Below are positions 1 to 8,974 of a DNA stretch of 64,000 nt, one piece after another. Position 1 is the stretch's first letter. Each line of letters begins with the position of its first letter. This stretch comes from Bacteroidia bacterium (GTDB lineage: Bacteria > Bacteroidota > Bacteroidia > Flavobacteriales > Flavobacteriaceae). The stretch is taken from NCBI GenBank assembly GCA_030432635.1, contig JAUIMB010000004.1, positions 232,160-296,159 on the forward strand, read 5' to 3'. A program made the translations under genes and the position numbers. Under the pieces are notes generated by a model. It saw nothing but the letters and a program-made list of their open reading frames with translations. It searched no databases and was not told the origin of the DNA.

Positions 1-147
1 GATCAAATTCGTATGCTCAATCATAAATGGATTATTGCAAGTTTTACCGATGGCACATATTGGGGAGAAATGCTATTGGAATATACAATAAAAGACCGAA
101 AAGACTTAAAGTTTAGAGTTGTGGAATCAATTCTGTATCGTCCTTGA
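1..147 (+). CDS. C-terminal fragment of an unknown protein
   Basis: Frame 1 is open from the first base and ends at TGA 145-147, giving the last 48 residues of a protein whose start lies outside the window. The fragment is rich in Trp and aromatic residues (WIIASFTDGTYWGEM near its middle) and looks like the end of a beta-rich domain. Similar C-termini occur in short conserved flavobacterial proteins of unknown function; this is recall, not a search. It converges on the acetyltransferase gene with no spacer: the two stop codons abut at 147/148. No function can be given. Confidence 0.6.
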   Translation, partial: DQIRMLNHKWIIASFTDGTYWGEMLLEYTIKDRKDLKFRVVESILYRP

Positions 148-684
148 TTAGACTTGTCTTTGCGCTAGCCATTCGGTTTTTGTGATAGAAAACACCTTAA
201 ATTCATCTACCAATTTTTCAAAGGTCATGCCGTTATTTGTGGCTACGATTTCAGAACCGATATTGTCTATGTGCATCATCGATATCAAATTGGTGGCTAA
301 ATCATTCCCAAAGCAAAAATCCTTGCATGTTATAGCCGCTTCCTTTGCGTAGCCTTGTTTCCAAAACTTCGGAAGAATAGAGTAGCCAATCTCCAATCGT
401 TCTTCACCTTCTATATCCTGAACTAGCAAGCCAGCTTGGCCAATGAAATCTCCTGTGGACTTATTGATTAGCGCATTCATTCCGCCAAGATTATTGCTGT
501 AGCGATGGAAAACTTTTTTGAACCAATAGTCACATTGTTCGGTAGGTGACAATCCTTTAGGCATACCTAAAAATTTAGCAACATTGGCTTCCTTAAACAA
601 AGGTAGCCAACTATCATAATCTTCTTTGGTGACCTTTCTAAAAGTCAGTCTTTCACTTTCTTGATTGGTGAGTAAATAATTCAT
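148..684 (-). CDS. GNAT-family N-acetyltransferase, RimJ/RimL type
   Basis: A 178-residue protein with the layout of the RimJ/RimL branch of GNAT acetyltransferases. It opens with a short strand (SERLTFRKVTKEDYDSW), has a central LEIGYSILPKFWKQGYAKEA segment matching motif A (acetyl-CoA pyrophosphate binding, here the divergent loop KQGYAKEA), and ends with HIDNIGSEIVATNNGMTF, the usual motif B region. Such enzymes acetylate protein N-termini or small amines; the substrate cannot be read from sequence. It is the last gene of the leftward operon starting at 4848, and its start directly abuts the stop of the esterase gene. Confidence 0.8.
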   Translation of the reverse strand: MNYLLTNQESERLTFRKVTKEDYDSWLPLFKEANVAKFLGMPKGLSPTEQCDYWFKKVFHRYSNNLGGMNALINKSTGDFIGQAGLLVQDIEGEERLEIGYSILPKFWKQGYAKEAAITCKDFCFGNDLATNLISMMHIDNIGSEIVATNNGMTFEKLVDEFKVFSITKTEWLAQRQV

Positions 685-1332
685 TTAGATGCGCTTTTCC
701 AACCAACTGCGTAACTCATAGAAATTTTGCGGAGCAACACCATGGCCTACAGGAAACTCCGAATAGCTGTGTTTAATGTTCAGTTGATCTAGAAATTGAG
801 GTGCTTTTCTTGCCCAATCCACAGGAATGACTTGGTCAACACTTCCATGGGAACAGTAAAAATCCAAATTTGAATAGTCTTTACTTTCTAAGTGCTTATC
901 AAGCATATCCTCACTAATATAACCACTCAAGGCAATAATATTCTTGACTTTTTCGGGATAGGTGAGTGCCACAGCATAACTGAGGATTGTACCTTGGCTA
1001 AAACCCAATAAAGTCACATTATGCTGATCAATTGGATAGGTAGCACAGGCGTAATCTATAAAACTGGCAATTTTGTCTCGGGATTCGGTGGCTTGTTCGA
1101 TGTCGTTCCATTTGTTTTGTTGTGCATCAAAGTTTATGGCATACCAAGCATTTCCAAAAGGTTGCATTGGATATGGAGCTCTCAAGGAAATGATAAATAA
1201 TTCTTCTGGGAGTTCCTGGGCAAATGAAAACAAGTCATTTTCATCACTTCCGTAGCCATGAGACATGATAAGTAATGGTGCATTTTCTGATAATGACGAT
1301 GGTCTTGTGATGTAATGTAGAGAATGACTCAT
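685..1332 (-). CDS. Phospholipase/carboxylesterase-family alpha/beta hydrolase
   Basis: A 215-residue cytoplasmic serine hydrolase of the phospholipase/carboxylesterase (abhydrolase_2) family. The nucleophile elbow GFSQG (about residues 109-113) carries the catalytic Ser. The Asp sits in SHGSVDQVIP and the His in the terminal VGHGVAP, so the catalytic triad is complete. HGYGSDENDLF near the N-terminus supplies the oxyanion region. The family hydrolyses short acyl esters or lysophospholipids; the true substrate is unknown. The start overlaps the end of the upstream membrane-protein gene by 4 nt (ATGA), which supports the start and translational coupling. Confidence 0.85.
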   Translation of the reverse strand: MSHSLHYITRPSSLSENAPLLIMSHGYGSDENDLFSFAQELPEELFIISLRAPYPMQPFGNAWYAINFDAQQNKWNDIEQATESRDKIASFIDYACATYPIDQHNVTLLGFSQGTILSYAVALTYPEKVKNIIALSGYISEDMLDKHLESKDYSNLDFYCSHGSVDQVIPVDWARKAPQFLDQLNIKHSYSEFPVGHGVAPQNFYELRSWLEKRI

Positions 1333-1664
1333 GATTGTCCGATTGAAGCAAATATATTTTGATAAAAAGGTCCTAATAACGGTACTTCATTGTATTTGCC
1401 TCCAATGGCACCAAAAATCCCATAGCCAATTAGTACCATGATAAACACCCAGAATGAAATGCTGATCATCCAACTGTCAAAGGCACTAATAAAATAGCCT
1501 AAAAGTATTTGGGTTAGCCATAAACCCAAGGCTTGTCTCACATGGAATGACACAAAATCATTACGTTCATCGCGATTCACAAAAAATGCGATCAGTGTTC
1601 CGATTAATGTAATGTAGCTTACTATAGCCAAGCCTTTGCCTTTTTCTACTGTGTTGTTTTCCAT
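1329..1664 (-). CDS. Small Tic20/DUF4870-like membrane protein
   Basis: A 111-residue integral membrane protein with three hydrophobic stretches (about residues 13-28, 48-77 and 78-90). The conserved segment NDFVSFHVRQALGLWLT, between the first and second helix, is characteristic of the Tic20-like/DUF4870 group of small bacterial membrane proteins. The biochemical role of this group in bacteria is not established. It lies 8 nt downstream of the PyrC-like gene and overlaps the esterase gene by 4 nt, so it is co-transcribed with both, but the neighbours suggest no common pathway. Confidence 0.7.
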   Translation of the reverse strand: MENNTVEKGKGLAIVSYITLIGTLIAFFVNRDERNDFVSFHVRQALGLWLTQILLGYFISAFDSWMISISFWVFIMVLIGYGIFGAIGGKYNEVPLLGPFYQNIFASIGQS

Positions 1665-1672
1665 GATTCCGT

Positions 1673-2926
1673 TTAATTTAAAATCAATTGATTGTTTGCA
1701 ATGATACCATATGCTTGTCCTTTGAGTTCATGATCTTCAAAAATCGCATTCCTAGAAGTAGAATGTATATGTGTCTTCGAAAATTTGAACGTACTTTTTG
1801 GATTGAATAAACTGAGATCTGCTTTGTTTCCGATAGCTATTGTATGGTTTTCTATTCCGAAACGCATTTTTCCTTTTGTAAGTAATTCCACAGATTTCTT
1901 AAGGGTAAATACCTTTTGTAATGCTCCAAAAGCACTCTCCAGACCAATTGTTCCGTAGGAAGCATAATCGAACTCCACTTTTTTGTGTTCGATATCAATT
2001 GGGTTATGGTCGCTTGTCACCATGTCTATCGTGCCATCTTTGAGTCCGTCAATTAATGCGTCAATGTCATGTTGTGTCCTTAAAGGCGGAAGCACCTTAA
2101 ATTTTGTTTCAAAATTCTCGAGTTGTTCATCTGTCAGCAAAAGGTTATGAATGGCTACACTGCAACTGACATTCAATTTCTTCTGTTTGGCTGCTCTAAT
2201 TAGCGCAACGGATTTTGCCGTGGAAATGGTTGGAATATGAAGCTTTCCTTCAGTGTATTCCAATAAAAACAAATCGCGTGCTACTTGTAATTCCTCGGCA
2301 AGTGCTGGGTTTCCTTTTAATCCTAACGAAGTGCTAGTTAGGTTTTCATTCATAACACCCAAACCTGTGATTTTCGATTCTTGGGGAAATGAGCAAACCA
2401 ATCCGCCAAAATTACCTGCATACTGTAAGGCCAATTTCATGAGGTTAGGATTAGCTATAGGTTTTTGGTAGTCGTAAAAGGCTACAGCTCCAGCTGATTT
2501 CATGTCATAAAGCTCTGCCAGGTTGTTGCCATCGCTCTGCATTGTCAATGCACCAATAGGATATAGCGATACAGCATGATTGTTGGCTTTGGACTTAAGG
2601 AATGAAATATCAGCATGCGAATCAACAATAGGGTTAGTATTTGGATTAACAGCAACTGAGGTAAAACCAGAAAATGCAGCGGTTCTCAATCCATTGGAAA
2701 TGGTTTCGCGCTCCTCATAACCAGGTTCGCCAAAACTCACACTACTATCGAACCATCCTTGTGAAACATGAAGATGATCTAATCTAATCTCATTGTAGTT
2801 TTTCGGATTTGTGATACGTTTAGAAATGTTGGAAATGACGCCTTTTTCAATTAAGATATCGACGGTTTGGTTGTGAAAATCGCTTTTAGGGTCAACTATA
2901 GTCGCAGATTTTACAAGTACGTTCAT
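1673..2926 (-). CDS. Dihydroorotase-like amidohydrolase lacking the HxH metal ligands
   Basis: A 417-residue member of the type I dihydroorotase family (TIM-barrel amidohydrolase). The start is placed at the ATG of MNVLVKSATI (2926), because it overlaps the stop of the BatA-like gene by 4 nt (ATGA); a longer reading frame to 2995 exists but its first 23 residues are not family-like. The family motif DPHVHLREPG at the end of strand 1 is here FDSSVSFGEPG. Both metal-binding His and the substrate Arg are therefore replaced. The later IHNLLLTDE and TSDHNPID segments are kept. Flavobacteria commonly carry this divergent form, as far as I recall beside a normal PyrC. It may be a non-catalytic partner rather than the pyrimidine-pathway enzyme. 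Confidence 0.8.
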   Translation of the reverse strand: MNVLVKSATIVDPKSDFHNQTVDILIEKGVISNISKRITNPKNYNEIRLDHLHVSQGWFDSSVSFGEPGYEERETISNGLRTAAFSGFTSVAVNPNTNPIVDSHADISFLKSKANNHAVSLYPIGALTMQSDGNNLAELYDMKSAGAVAFYDYQKPIANPNLMKLALQYAGNFGGLVCSFPQESKITGLGVMNENLTSTSLGLKGNPALAEELQVARDLFLLEYTEGKLHIPTISTAKSVALIRAAKQKKLNVSCSVAIHNLLLTDEQLENFETKFKVLPPLRTQHDIDALIDGLKDGTIDMVTSDHNPIDIEHKKVEFDYASYGTIGLESAFGALQKVFTLKKSVELLTKGKMRFGIENHTIAIGNKADLSLFNPKSTFKFSKTHIHSTSRNAIFEDHELKGQAYGIIANNQLILN

Positions 2927-4848
2927 TTCAGGAATTTTAGGATGAGCATTTCTAAGATTAAAAAAACCACTGCAAAAATAACAAACCATTTCCATAGTTC
3001 GTTAACATCTGTAGCACTTTTGATATCACTTATTGCTGAAGCTACTGAATTATTAATAGAAACATTAGGAATGCTTTGTACGTCGAGGTAATTGAGATTG
3101 CTTTCATTTCTGTCAAAATTGAAGCTCAAATTTTTCAGAAACGTATCTTTGTTCTGTACAGAGATTATGCCTGCCATATCAGGATAGTCATTGGTAATAA
3201 GTTCGACTTTATTGTCAAACGTTTGCTGAAGTGGAATGACTGCATTGTCACCGTTTACTAAGGTTAAAATATCGTCTTGTTGCAATTTTGTGGCAATATC
3301 AATCGCGTGTTCTTCTCCAACAGTGTAATACAAATCTCCAGTTTTTAAGCTTTGCTTTCCAATATTGTATAGTACAGGTACGATAAGAGGCGAATTCTTG
3401 AAATTTGAATTTTCTGTATTCAGTGCTGCTGAAAATCGATAAGCATTTCCAGATTGTGACAAAAAAGAAGTGCCATCCTCATAACTCAAAATAGAAGTCA
3501 CCGAATTGGTCACATTACTGTAAAATGAATTGACTTTTGGATACTGAAAATTTTTTACTTTTTTGTCAAAAACGTTAGCTAACAATGGATGGGAAAAGTT
3601 AATGTTCGTAATTCTCTTTTCAGAAGAATTTACAGCGTTGAAAGATGAAAAACCGTATAATGTAAATATTTGATTGTAAGAACTTAATCTTGATTCATTT
3701 GAAGGTGTAATTAATAATTTTCCTCCGTTATCGGAAAATGCCTTTAAGGTTGTTGATAAGGCCGTAGGTATGTCATCTAGTTCATTCAACACGATAAGAT
3801 TTTGGCGATCAATGCTATTATAATTTAGGTTGTTGAAATCGGTCGACTGATATTCAAATTCATCGCTTGTGAAAATCTTTTTTAAGAAGGAATCATCGGT
3901 TTCATTAATAGCAAGGACATTGATTTTTTCTCGTTTGTCTATATTAAAATACAAGGTGTTGTCATATTGGAGATTACGATCTTCGACGATAATTTTTCCA
4001 TTAAAGACCGAATTAGCAGGAATCGTAAAATTGGTCGTTGCCTCATCGTTAATGTTAACGGCTGTTTTGGCAATAAGCTTGTCATCGTTGTATAAGGAAA
4101 CAGGCAAAGTTTCAATTGGGTTGCCTTGATTTTTGATACGAACTGTGAGTTCAAGATTTTCTACGGTAGTTTTTGATATATAAATGCTGTCAACAGCAAT
4201 ATTGTTTTGATCTGATGGTGTTAATTTTACAAACTTAAATTCAACTAGACTATCGTTTGTTGCAGAAATGGCCTCGTTTTTCTGTTGAAAATCAGAAACC
4301 AAAACCAAGTTTTTAATAGCGCTCTTATCATTTGAGAACAATTGTTTGCCTTTCAAAATTGCTGCGTCATAGGCCAATTGTTTGGGCGAATACTTTAATT
4401 GAATGAGGTCGTTTTTGATGGCTTTTATCGTAGTGTTGTTAAAGTTTGCATCATTGGTAAAAATCGAAACGGTCTCATTTTCACTGGTGTTTTCTATGAT
4501 GTCTTGAATGGCTGAGTTAAGCAAGCTTCCATTAGTGCTAGGCGATTGCATGCTGAAGGAATTGTCTAAATATATAACAGTCTCGCTCTTGGTGTTGAAG
4601 TGTTCTGAGTTGGAAATATAAGGTTGCGCAAAAGCAATAATTACACAGGCCAGCAAGAGTAGTCGTGTTAGTAAGGTCAGCCATTTTTTTAGCTGTGAAC
4701 TCTTTCTGGTTTGAATGGTCAACTCCTTTAAAAACTGAACGTTGGTGAAGGCTTCACTCTTGAACTTCCGTAGTTGAAATAGGTGAACGATTATAGGAAT
4801 GATAAGCAGAATTAAGGCGTATAGAAGTTCTGGGTGTTTAAACTGCAT
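2923..4848 (-). CDS. BatA-domain VWA-like membrane protein
   Basis: A 641-residue protein with the N-terminal BatA domain typical of Bacteroidetes aerotolerance-operon proteins: FKHPELLYALILLIIPIIVHLF, a basic linker (LRKFKSEAFTNVQFLKEL), then a second membrane helix around residues 57-75. A VWA-like domain follows, with the MIDAS core DNSFSM near residue 94. A long periplasmic beta-rich region comes next, and a last helix lies at about residues 617-637. Such proteins are thought to help maintain the cell envelope; their partners are unknown. It is the first gene of the leftward operon to 148. A TATATTTG element on the minus strand at 4888-4881, 33 nt before the ATG, is a candidate -7 box. 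Confidence 0.85.
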   Translation of the reverse strand: MQFKHPELLYALILLIIPIIVHLFQLRKFKSEAFTNVQFLKELTIQTRKSSQLKKWLTLLTRLLLLACVIIAFAQPYISNSEHFNTKSETVIYLDNSFSMQSPSTNGSLLNSAIQDIIENTSENETVSIFTNDANFNNTTIKAIKNDLIQLKYSPKQLAYDAAILKGKQLFSNDKSAIKNLVLVSDFQQKNEAISATNDSLVEFKFVKLTPSDQNNIAVDSIYISKTTVENLELTVRIKNQGNPIETLPVSLYNDDKLIAKTAVNINDEATTNFTIPANSVFNGKIIVEDRNLQYDNTLYFNIDKREKINVLAINETDDSFLKKIFTSDEFEYQSTDFNNLNYNSIDRQNLIVLNELDDIPTALSTTLKAFSDNGGKLLITPSNESRLSSYNQIFTLYGFSSFNAVNSSEKRITNINFSHPLLANVFDKKVKNFQYPKVNSFYSNVTNSVTSILSYEDGTSFLSQSGNAYRFSAALNTENSNFKNSPLIVPVLYNIGKQSLKTGDLYYTVGEEHAIDIATKLQQDDILTLVNGDNAVIPLQQTFDNKVELITNDYPDMAGIISVQNKDTFLKNLSFNFDRNESNLNYLDVQSIPNVSINNSVASAISDIKSATDVNELWKWFVIFAVVFLILEMLILKFLK

Positions 4849-4880
4849 TCCTATATTTAAGATTGTTTTCTGTTAAAAAT

Positions 4881-4888
4881 CAAATATA
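4881..4888 (-). promoter_or_regulatory. Candidate -7 promoter element for the BatA operon
   Basis: The minus strand reads TATATTTG, an exact match to the Bacteroidetes -7 consensus TAnnTTTG, 33 nt upstream of the BatA-like start codon. No good TTTG -33 element is visible at the usual distance, so confidence is moderate. Confidence 0.4.
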
Positions 4889-4970
4889 GAAAATGAATTG
4901 GGATTAGTGGCTTTTGCTTTTGAGAAATTTAACGTTTATAAGGTTGGATCGTGTTTTGATCGTTGCCTTG

Positions 4971-5978
4971 TTAACAAAAGAAAAAATAGTCAACCATGGG
5001 TTCCATGTGTTGTGATTTGAAATAGGCCCTTATTTCGGCTTGCGCTTGCGTATTGGCAACGGTCACAATGCTTTGTGGTCGCTCTAATTGCTTTAGGTAC
5101 TCAAAACTCCGAAGCAATTCACCATAAATGTGTTTCCCTATTTTTTGGGGATTATCGCAAATCCAATAAAAAGGAACCTTATGATTCTGTAAGAGTTTAG
5201 CCGTTGTCTTTCCTTTTTGTCCTGCGCCCCAAACAGTTAATGGTCGTTGACTATCGTATTCCAAATCAAGAAAATAGTCTACTTTTAAATGTAAAAAGTG
5301 ATTTTGTGCATAATGTTCATGGGTTCGTGAAGTGCGTGTGCTGTAATCGCGCCAATAATGCAGTAAATTTTGACTTGGGATGCATTTGAGATTGTGTTTG
5401 TAAAATCTAAATGTAAGGTCGTAGTCTTCAGGATAACGATTGGGAGTGAAGCCTCCACATGTCTCTAAATCATCACGATGTACCATCCAGCAAGGTGATG
5501 GGATGACGCATTCCTTGAAAATTTCAGAATAGTTACGACCTGTTTGTGTTAATTGATTAAGCCAAGCTTCATACTTGGAATAACCATCACCAATGTCGTG
5601 GGTTCCAAAATATTTTACCAAGCCAAGTGCGACATGCTTTTTGCCATGGAATTTTAAGTCTTCTAGCATAAACCGAAGCTTTTCAGGTGGCATGATATCG
5701 TCACTATCCATTCTAGTAATGTATTGCCCTGAGCTTTCTGAAAAAGCCAATCTCAAGGCATCAATAATTCCATTGCCTTCGTTCTTAAATAATTTAATGC
5801 GCTTGTCTTTTTCCGCATAAGCATTAACAATGGCATGACTTTTATCTGTAGAGTTGTCATCGACTATAAGTAATTCCCAGTTCTCAAATGTTTGATTGAT
5901 TATAGATTGCAGACAGTCATCAAGATACCGTTCTGTGTTCTTAAAAGGTGTGAGTATGCTAACAGTGGGTTGACTCAT
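4971..5978 (-). CDS. Family 2 glycosyltransferase with C-terminal Rossmann-like domain
   Basis: A 335-residue protein. Residues 1-230 form a GT-A fold glycosyltransferase: VSILTPFKNTERYLDDCLQS at the start, LIVDDNSTDKS for the nucleotide, and the DXD-like RMDSDD for the metal. From about residue 240 the sequence changes to VWGAGQKGKTTAKLL, a glycine-rich nucleotide-binding loop like that of Rossmann folds, and continues to the end (CDNPQKIGKHIYG). It would transfer a sugar from an NDP-sugar to an unknown acceptor in the cytoplasm. It is transcribed alone, divergent from the M61 peptidase; TACTTTTG on the minus strand at 6003-5996 is a candidate -7 box, 18 nt from the ATG. Confidence 0.8.
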   Translation of the reverse strand: MSQPTVSILTPFKNTERYLDDCLQSIINQTFENWELLIVDDNSTDKSHAIVNAYAEKDKRIKLFKNEGNGIIDALRLAFSESSGQYITRMDSDDIMPPEKLRFMLEDLKFHGKKHVALGLVKYFGTHDIGDGYSKYEAWLNQLTQTGRNYSEIFKECVIPSPCWMVHRDDLETCGGFTPNRYPEDYDLTFRFYKHNLKCIPSQNLLHYWRDYSTRTSRTHEHYAQNHFLHLKVDYFLDLEYDSQRPLTVWGAGQKGKTTAKLLQNHKVPFYWICDNPQKIGKHIYGELLRSFEYLKQLERPQSIVTVANTQAQAEIRAYFKSQHMEPMVDYFFFC

Positions 5979-6019
5979 ATTGAAAGCGTAAGTTACAAAA
6001 GTACCATTTTAACAAAACC

Positions 6020-6053
6020 TTGGCTAAATTGATGGTAACGGATTGTAGTTTTG
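6020..6053 (+). promoter_or_regulatory. Promoter of the M61 peptidase gene
   Basis: TAGTTTTG at 6046-6053 matches the Bacteroidetes -7 consensus TAnnTTTG. TTGG at 6020-6023, 22 nt upstream, fits the -33 element. Transcription would begin near 6060, inside the longest reading frame and upstream of the ATG at 6092, which decides the start of the gene. The promoter lies back to back with the glycosyltransferase start. Confidence 0.55.
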
Positions 6054-6091
6054 TGCGTCTGACACAAAAATTTAAACCATTACATAAACCA

Positions 6092-7984
6092 ATGATACGT
6101 AATTTTTCTCTTGTAGCTGCTTGTGTTCTGCTGGTGGCTTGTGGTACTCCAAAGTCGAATGTAAATGATTTGGCAACTGCCAATCCGATTGCTACAGCAA
6201 TTAACTTATCAGCTGTTGCTAACGATAAAGTTCCGGTAACTATTAATCCAGGGCGTTTTACACAGGAAACAGTGACCTATCGCTTGCCAAAGGTTGTGCA
6301 AGGTACTTATGCTGTTAGTGATTTTGGGAAATATGTCGATGATTTTAAGGCGTTGGATTATAATGGGAATGAACTATCTACAACAAAGGTGGATGATAAT
6401 ACATGGACGATAGCTAATGCAACGACTTTAGATAAAATTGAATATTGGGTCAACGATACCTTCGATCAAGAAGGAGGTGCTGGAGGCATGGGAAAGGAAG
6501 TGCCGTTTTCACCTTCTGGCACAAATATCGAACCTAAAAACTACGTATTGAATTTACATGGTTTTATCGGTTATTTTGATTCCTTGAAAAATGCTCAATA
6601 TACTTTGGATGTCACGGCACCTGTCGATTTCAAACGTACATCAGCACTCCAAAACACAAAAGAAGTGACCAGTTCAGATGGTGGACGAATAACAACAACC
6701 TATTTTGCGCCACGTTATTTTGATATTACCGACAATCCAATGATGTACGGACATTTGGATGTCGAGGAATTTATGGTTGGTGATATAAAGATTGTACTTA
6801 GTATCTATTCTCCTAATGGATTGCATACTGCTGCCGGAATGAAGGAAACGATTTATACCATGATGGAAGCCCAAAAAGCTTACCTAGGAGACATTAACAG
6901 TACGCCTCGTTACGATATTTATATTTATTTATCTGACGGAAGTGCAGATGCGCCATCAGGTTTTGGAGCTTTGGAGCATCATACCTCAACCGTAGCTGTG
7001 TTTAGTGAAAATGCGTCTAAGGAACAAATGGCAGCTTCTCTTGTAGATGTTGTTTCGCACGAATTTTTCCATATTGTGACTCCCCTCTCCGTGCATTCTG
7101 AGGATGTACATTATTTTGATTACAACAATCCTACTTTTTCAAAACATTTGTGGATGTATGAAGGTGTTACTGAATATTTTGCACAGCATTTTCAGGTGTA
7201 TGAAGGGTTGGTAGATCCTGAGGTATTCTATCGCACTATGGAGCAAAAGATTCAGGTGTCGATGAATTTGGATGACAGTATGAGCTTTACGGAAATGAGT
7301 GAAAATGTGCTTGATCAGCCTTATGCTTCAAATTATTATAACGTTTATATGAAAGGAGCGCTAATTGGGATGTGTGTCGATATATTGATGCGTGAGGAAA
7401 GTGATGGCAACCGAAGTATGTTGTCGTTGATGAAAGAACTGTCAGCGAAGTATGGAAAGGAGAAGCCTTTTGATGATGATAATATTATTTCAGAGATTAC
7501 CCAAATGACCTATCCTTCGATTGGTGATTTTTTTCAAACACATGTCATTGGCGGAACACCTATTGATTATGATGTGTTTTTTAACAAAGTTGGTTTGGCG
7601 TTTGAGGGCACACAGATAAAAACGTCTTACATTCAAGCAGGAGGCGGATTTATTTTTGATGCCGACCAAGATAAGGGAGCCATTTTCTTTTCTGAAGCTG
7701 TAAAGAACAATAGCTTTTGGAATGAACAAGGAGCAATGCCTGGAGATATCATCAAAGTAGTGAATGGTGTGCCGCTAACTGTTCAAAATGCGCAAACGGT
7801 TTTAGGAGGTATGTATGCATGGCAACTTGGAAATGAGATTGAAGTGAAGCTGGAAAGGAATGGAAAGGAAGTTGTCATCAAGACGGAATTAACGCCAACA
7901 TTTACCACAGTAAAAAAATTAGTAGAAAATAAAGAAGCCACTGAGGCTCAGTTGAAGTTACGCCAAGCTTGGCTCAAAGGCTAA
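6092..7984 (+). CDS. M61-family lipoprotein metallopeptidase with PDZ domain
   Basis: A 630-residue predicted lipoprotein of the M61 (glycyl aminopeptidase) family. The start at 6092 is chosen because it gives a clean lipoprotein signal (MIRNFSLVAACVLLVACG, lipobox LVAC) and lies downstream of the promoter at 6020-6053; the frame itself is open from 6020. The zinc site HEFFH is at about residues 323-327, with the third ligand in WMYEGVTEYF about 30 residues later. A C-terminal PDZ domain is marked by MPGDIIKVVNGVPL. The enzyme probably trims peptides in the periplasm or at the outer membrane. It is monocistronic: a strong hairpin terminator follows at 8011. Confidence 0.88.
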   Translation: MIRNFSLVAACVLLVACGTPKSNVNDLATANPIATAINLSAVANDKVPVTINPGRFTQETVTYRLPKVVQGTYAVSDFGKYVDDFKALDYNGNELSTTKVDDNTWTIANATTLDKIEYWVNDTFDQEGGAGGMGKEVPFSPSGTNIEPKNYVLNLHGFIGYFDSLKNAQYTLDVTAPVDFKRTSALQNTKEVTSSDGGRITTTYFAPRYFDITDNPMMYGHLDVEEFMVGDIKIVLSIYSPNGLHTAAGMKETIYTMMEAQKAYLGDINSTPRYDIYIYLSDGSADAPSGFGALEHHTSTVAVFSENASKEQMAASLVDVVSHEFFHIVTPLSVHSEDVHYFDYNNPTFSKHLWMYEGVTEYFAQHFQVYEGLVDPEVFYRTMEQKIQVSMNLDDSMSFTEMSENVLDQPYASNYYNVYMKGALIGMCVDILMREESDGNRSMLSLMKELSAKYGKEKPFDDDNIISEITQMTYPSIGDFFQTHVIGGTPIDYDVFFNKVGLAFEGTQIKTSYIQAGGGFIFDADQDKGAIFFSEAVKNNSFWNEQGAMPGDIIKVVNGVPLTVQNAQTVLGGMYAWQLGNEIEVKLERNGKEVVIKTELTPTFTTVKKLVENKEATEAQLKLRQAWLKG

Positions 7985-8010
7985 CAGCCTCTTCTTGGTT
8001 GAACATATAG

Positions 8011-8048
8011 ACCTGTCGGTAATTTAATAATTCTGACAGGTTTTTTTT
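8011..8048 (+). terminator. Rho-independent terminator of the M61 peptidase gene
   Basis: ACCTGTCGG at 8011-8019 pairs with CTGACAGGT at 8033-8041, with one G-U pair and a 13-nt loop, and is followed by an uninterrupted run of eight or nine T. It lies 27 nt after the peptidase stop and just before the end of the convergent TIGR02757 gene. Confidence 0.8.
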
Positions 8049-8052
8049 GTGG

Positions 8053-8817
8053 TTAAAAGCCTTCAAAAACGCCTAACCCAAACAGTGCAAAATCGTATTT
8101 TACCGGATCATTGGGATCTAATCTACGTAAAGAAGTATCGAGTTCTGTTAAAGCCTTGCCGTCGTTCTGTTTCCGTTTTAACAAGCCTAACTGTCGAGCG
8201 ACATTTCCTGAATGCACATCAAGAGGACATGATAATAGAGCAGGAGATATGTGTTTCCATAGTCCAAAGTCAACTCCATTATTATCTCGACGTACCATCC
8301 AACGCAAAAACATATTGATACGTTTGGCTGCAGAATTTTTCAAAGGGTCACTAATGTGCTTTGTGGTGCGGTCTAAATGGTCAATTTCGAAAAAATATGT
8401 TTTTAACTGATGTATGGCGAATTGTAGATTGTCGTTTTGTGTGTGTTTAACAAATATATGCTCTAGGCCACCATGGTTGGTGTAGATGTGTTTTAGGCTT
8501 TTAATAAATTGAATACAATCGTTGCCATTGAATGTGCGATGAACAAAGGGTTTGAGTTTTTCTAAGTCTGTTTCCTTGTGGTGTAACACAAAGTCATAAG
8601 GTGTATGATCCATCAAACTCATAAGTTTATGGGCATTGTTGATGATACTTTTTCTGTTTCCCCAAGCTATGGTTGAAGTTAAGAACCCAGCAATTTCAAT
8701 CGCTTCTTTTTTCGAAAATTGATGAGGTACCTGAATGGGATCACTTTCAATAAAACTGGGGTGATTGTATTGCTCTACCTTGATGTCGAGGAAATCTTTG
8801 AGTTCGGTATGGGTCAA
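8053..8817 (-). CDS. TIGR02757 (DUF2400) family protein
   Basis: A 254-residue soluble protein matching the TIGR02757/DUF2400 family throughout, with signature stretches FLTSTIAWGNRKSIINNA, TPYDFVLHH, RTFNGNDC and RMNMFLRWMVRRDNNGVDFGLW-like text near residue 165. The family is found in many Bacteroidetes and has no assigned function. Length and N-terminus are usual for the family. A minus-strand TAAGTTTG at 8848-8841, 24 nt before the ATG, is a candidate -7 box. The gene stands alone between the peptidase (convergent) and the LolD-like gene. Confidence 0.8.
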   Translation of the reverse strand: MTHTELKDFLDIKVEQYNHPSFIESDPIQVPHQFSKKEAIEIAGFLTSTIAWGNRKSIINNAHKLMSLMDHTPYDFVLHHKETDLEKLKPFVHRTFNGNDCIQFIKSLKHIYTNHGGLEHIFVKHTQNDNLQFAIHQLKTYFFEIDHLDRTTKHISDPLKNSAAKRINMFLRWMVRRDNNGVDFGLWKHISPALLSCPLDVHSGNVARQLGLLKRKQNDGKALTELDTSLRRLDPNDPVKYDFALFGLGVFEGF

Positions 8818-8974
8818 AATGAATGTTTTTGCAGAATGTACAAACTTACCATTCTAGAATCAGATTATAGCAGAACCATGATGAAATTTGAGGTTTAGAG
8901 TTAGGGTTGTAATTAAGGGAATCCCTTATTATCAGTAAAAGGACTGCTGAAGGAAATATTAGGACTAATAATTG
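8818..8974. other. Intergenic gap with a short palindrome
   Basis: 157 nt between the TIGR02757 and LolD-like genes. It holds the candidate -7 box at 8841-8848 and a perfect 15-nt palindrome TAAGGGAATCCCTTA at 8914-8928. The one-base centre makes it a poor RNA hairpin; it could be a protein-binding site, or chance. No reading frame of interest was seen. Confidence 0.3.

Noticed and set aside
6020..6091. N-terminal extension of the M61 peptidase
   Set aside because: It contains the promoter at 6020-6053 and would destroy the lipoprotein signal peptide.
8914..8928. 15-nt palindrome considered as a terminator
   Set aside because: The one-base centre cannot form a stable hairpin loop, and no T-run follows on either strand.
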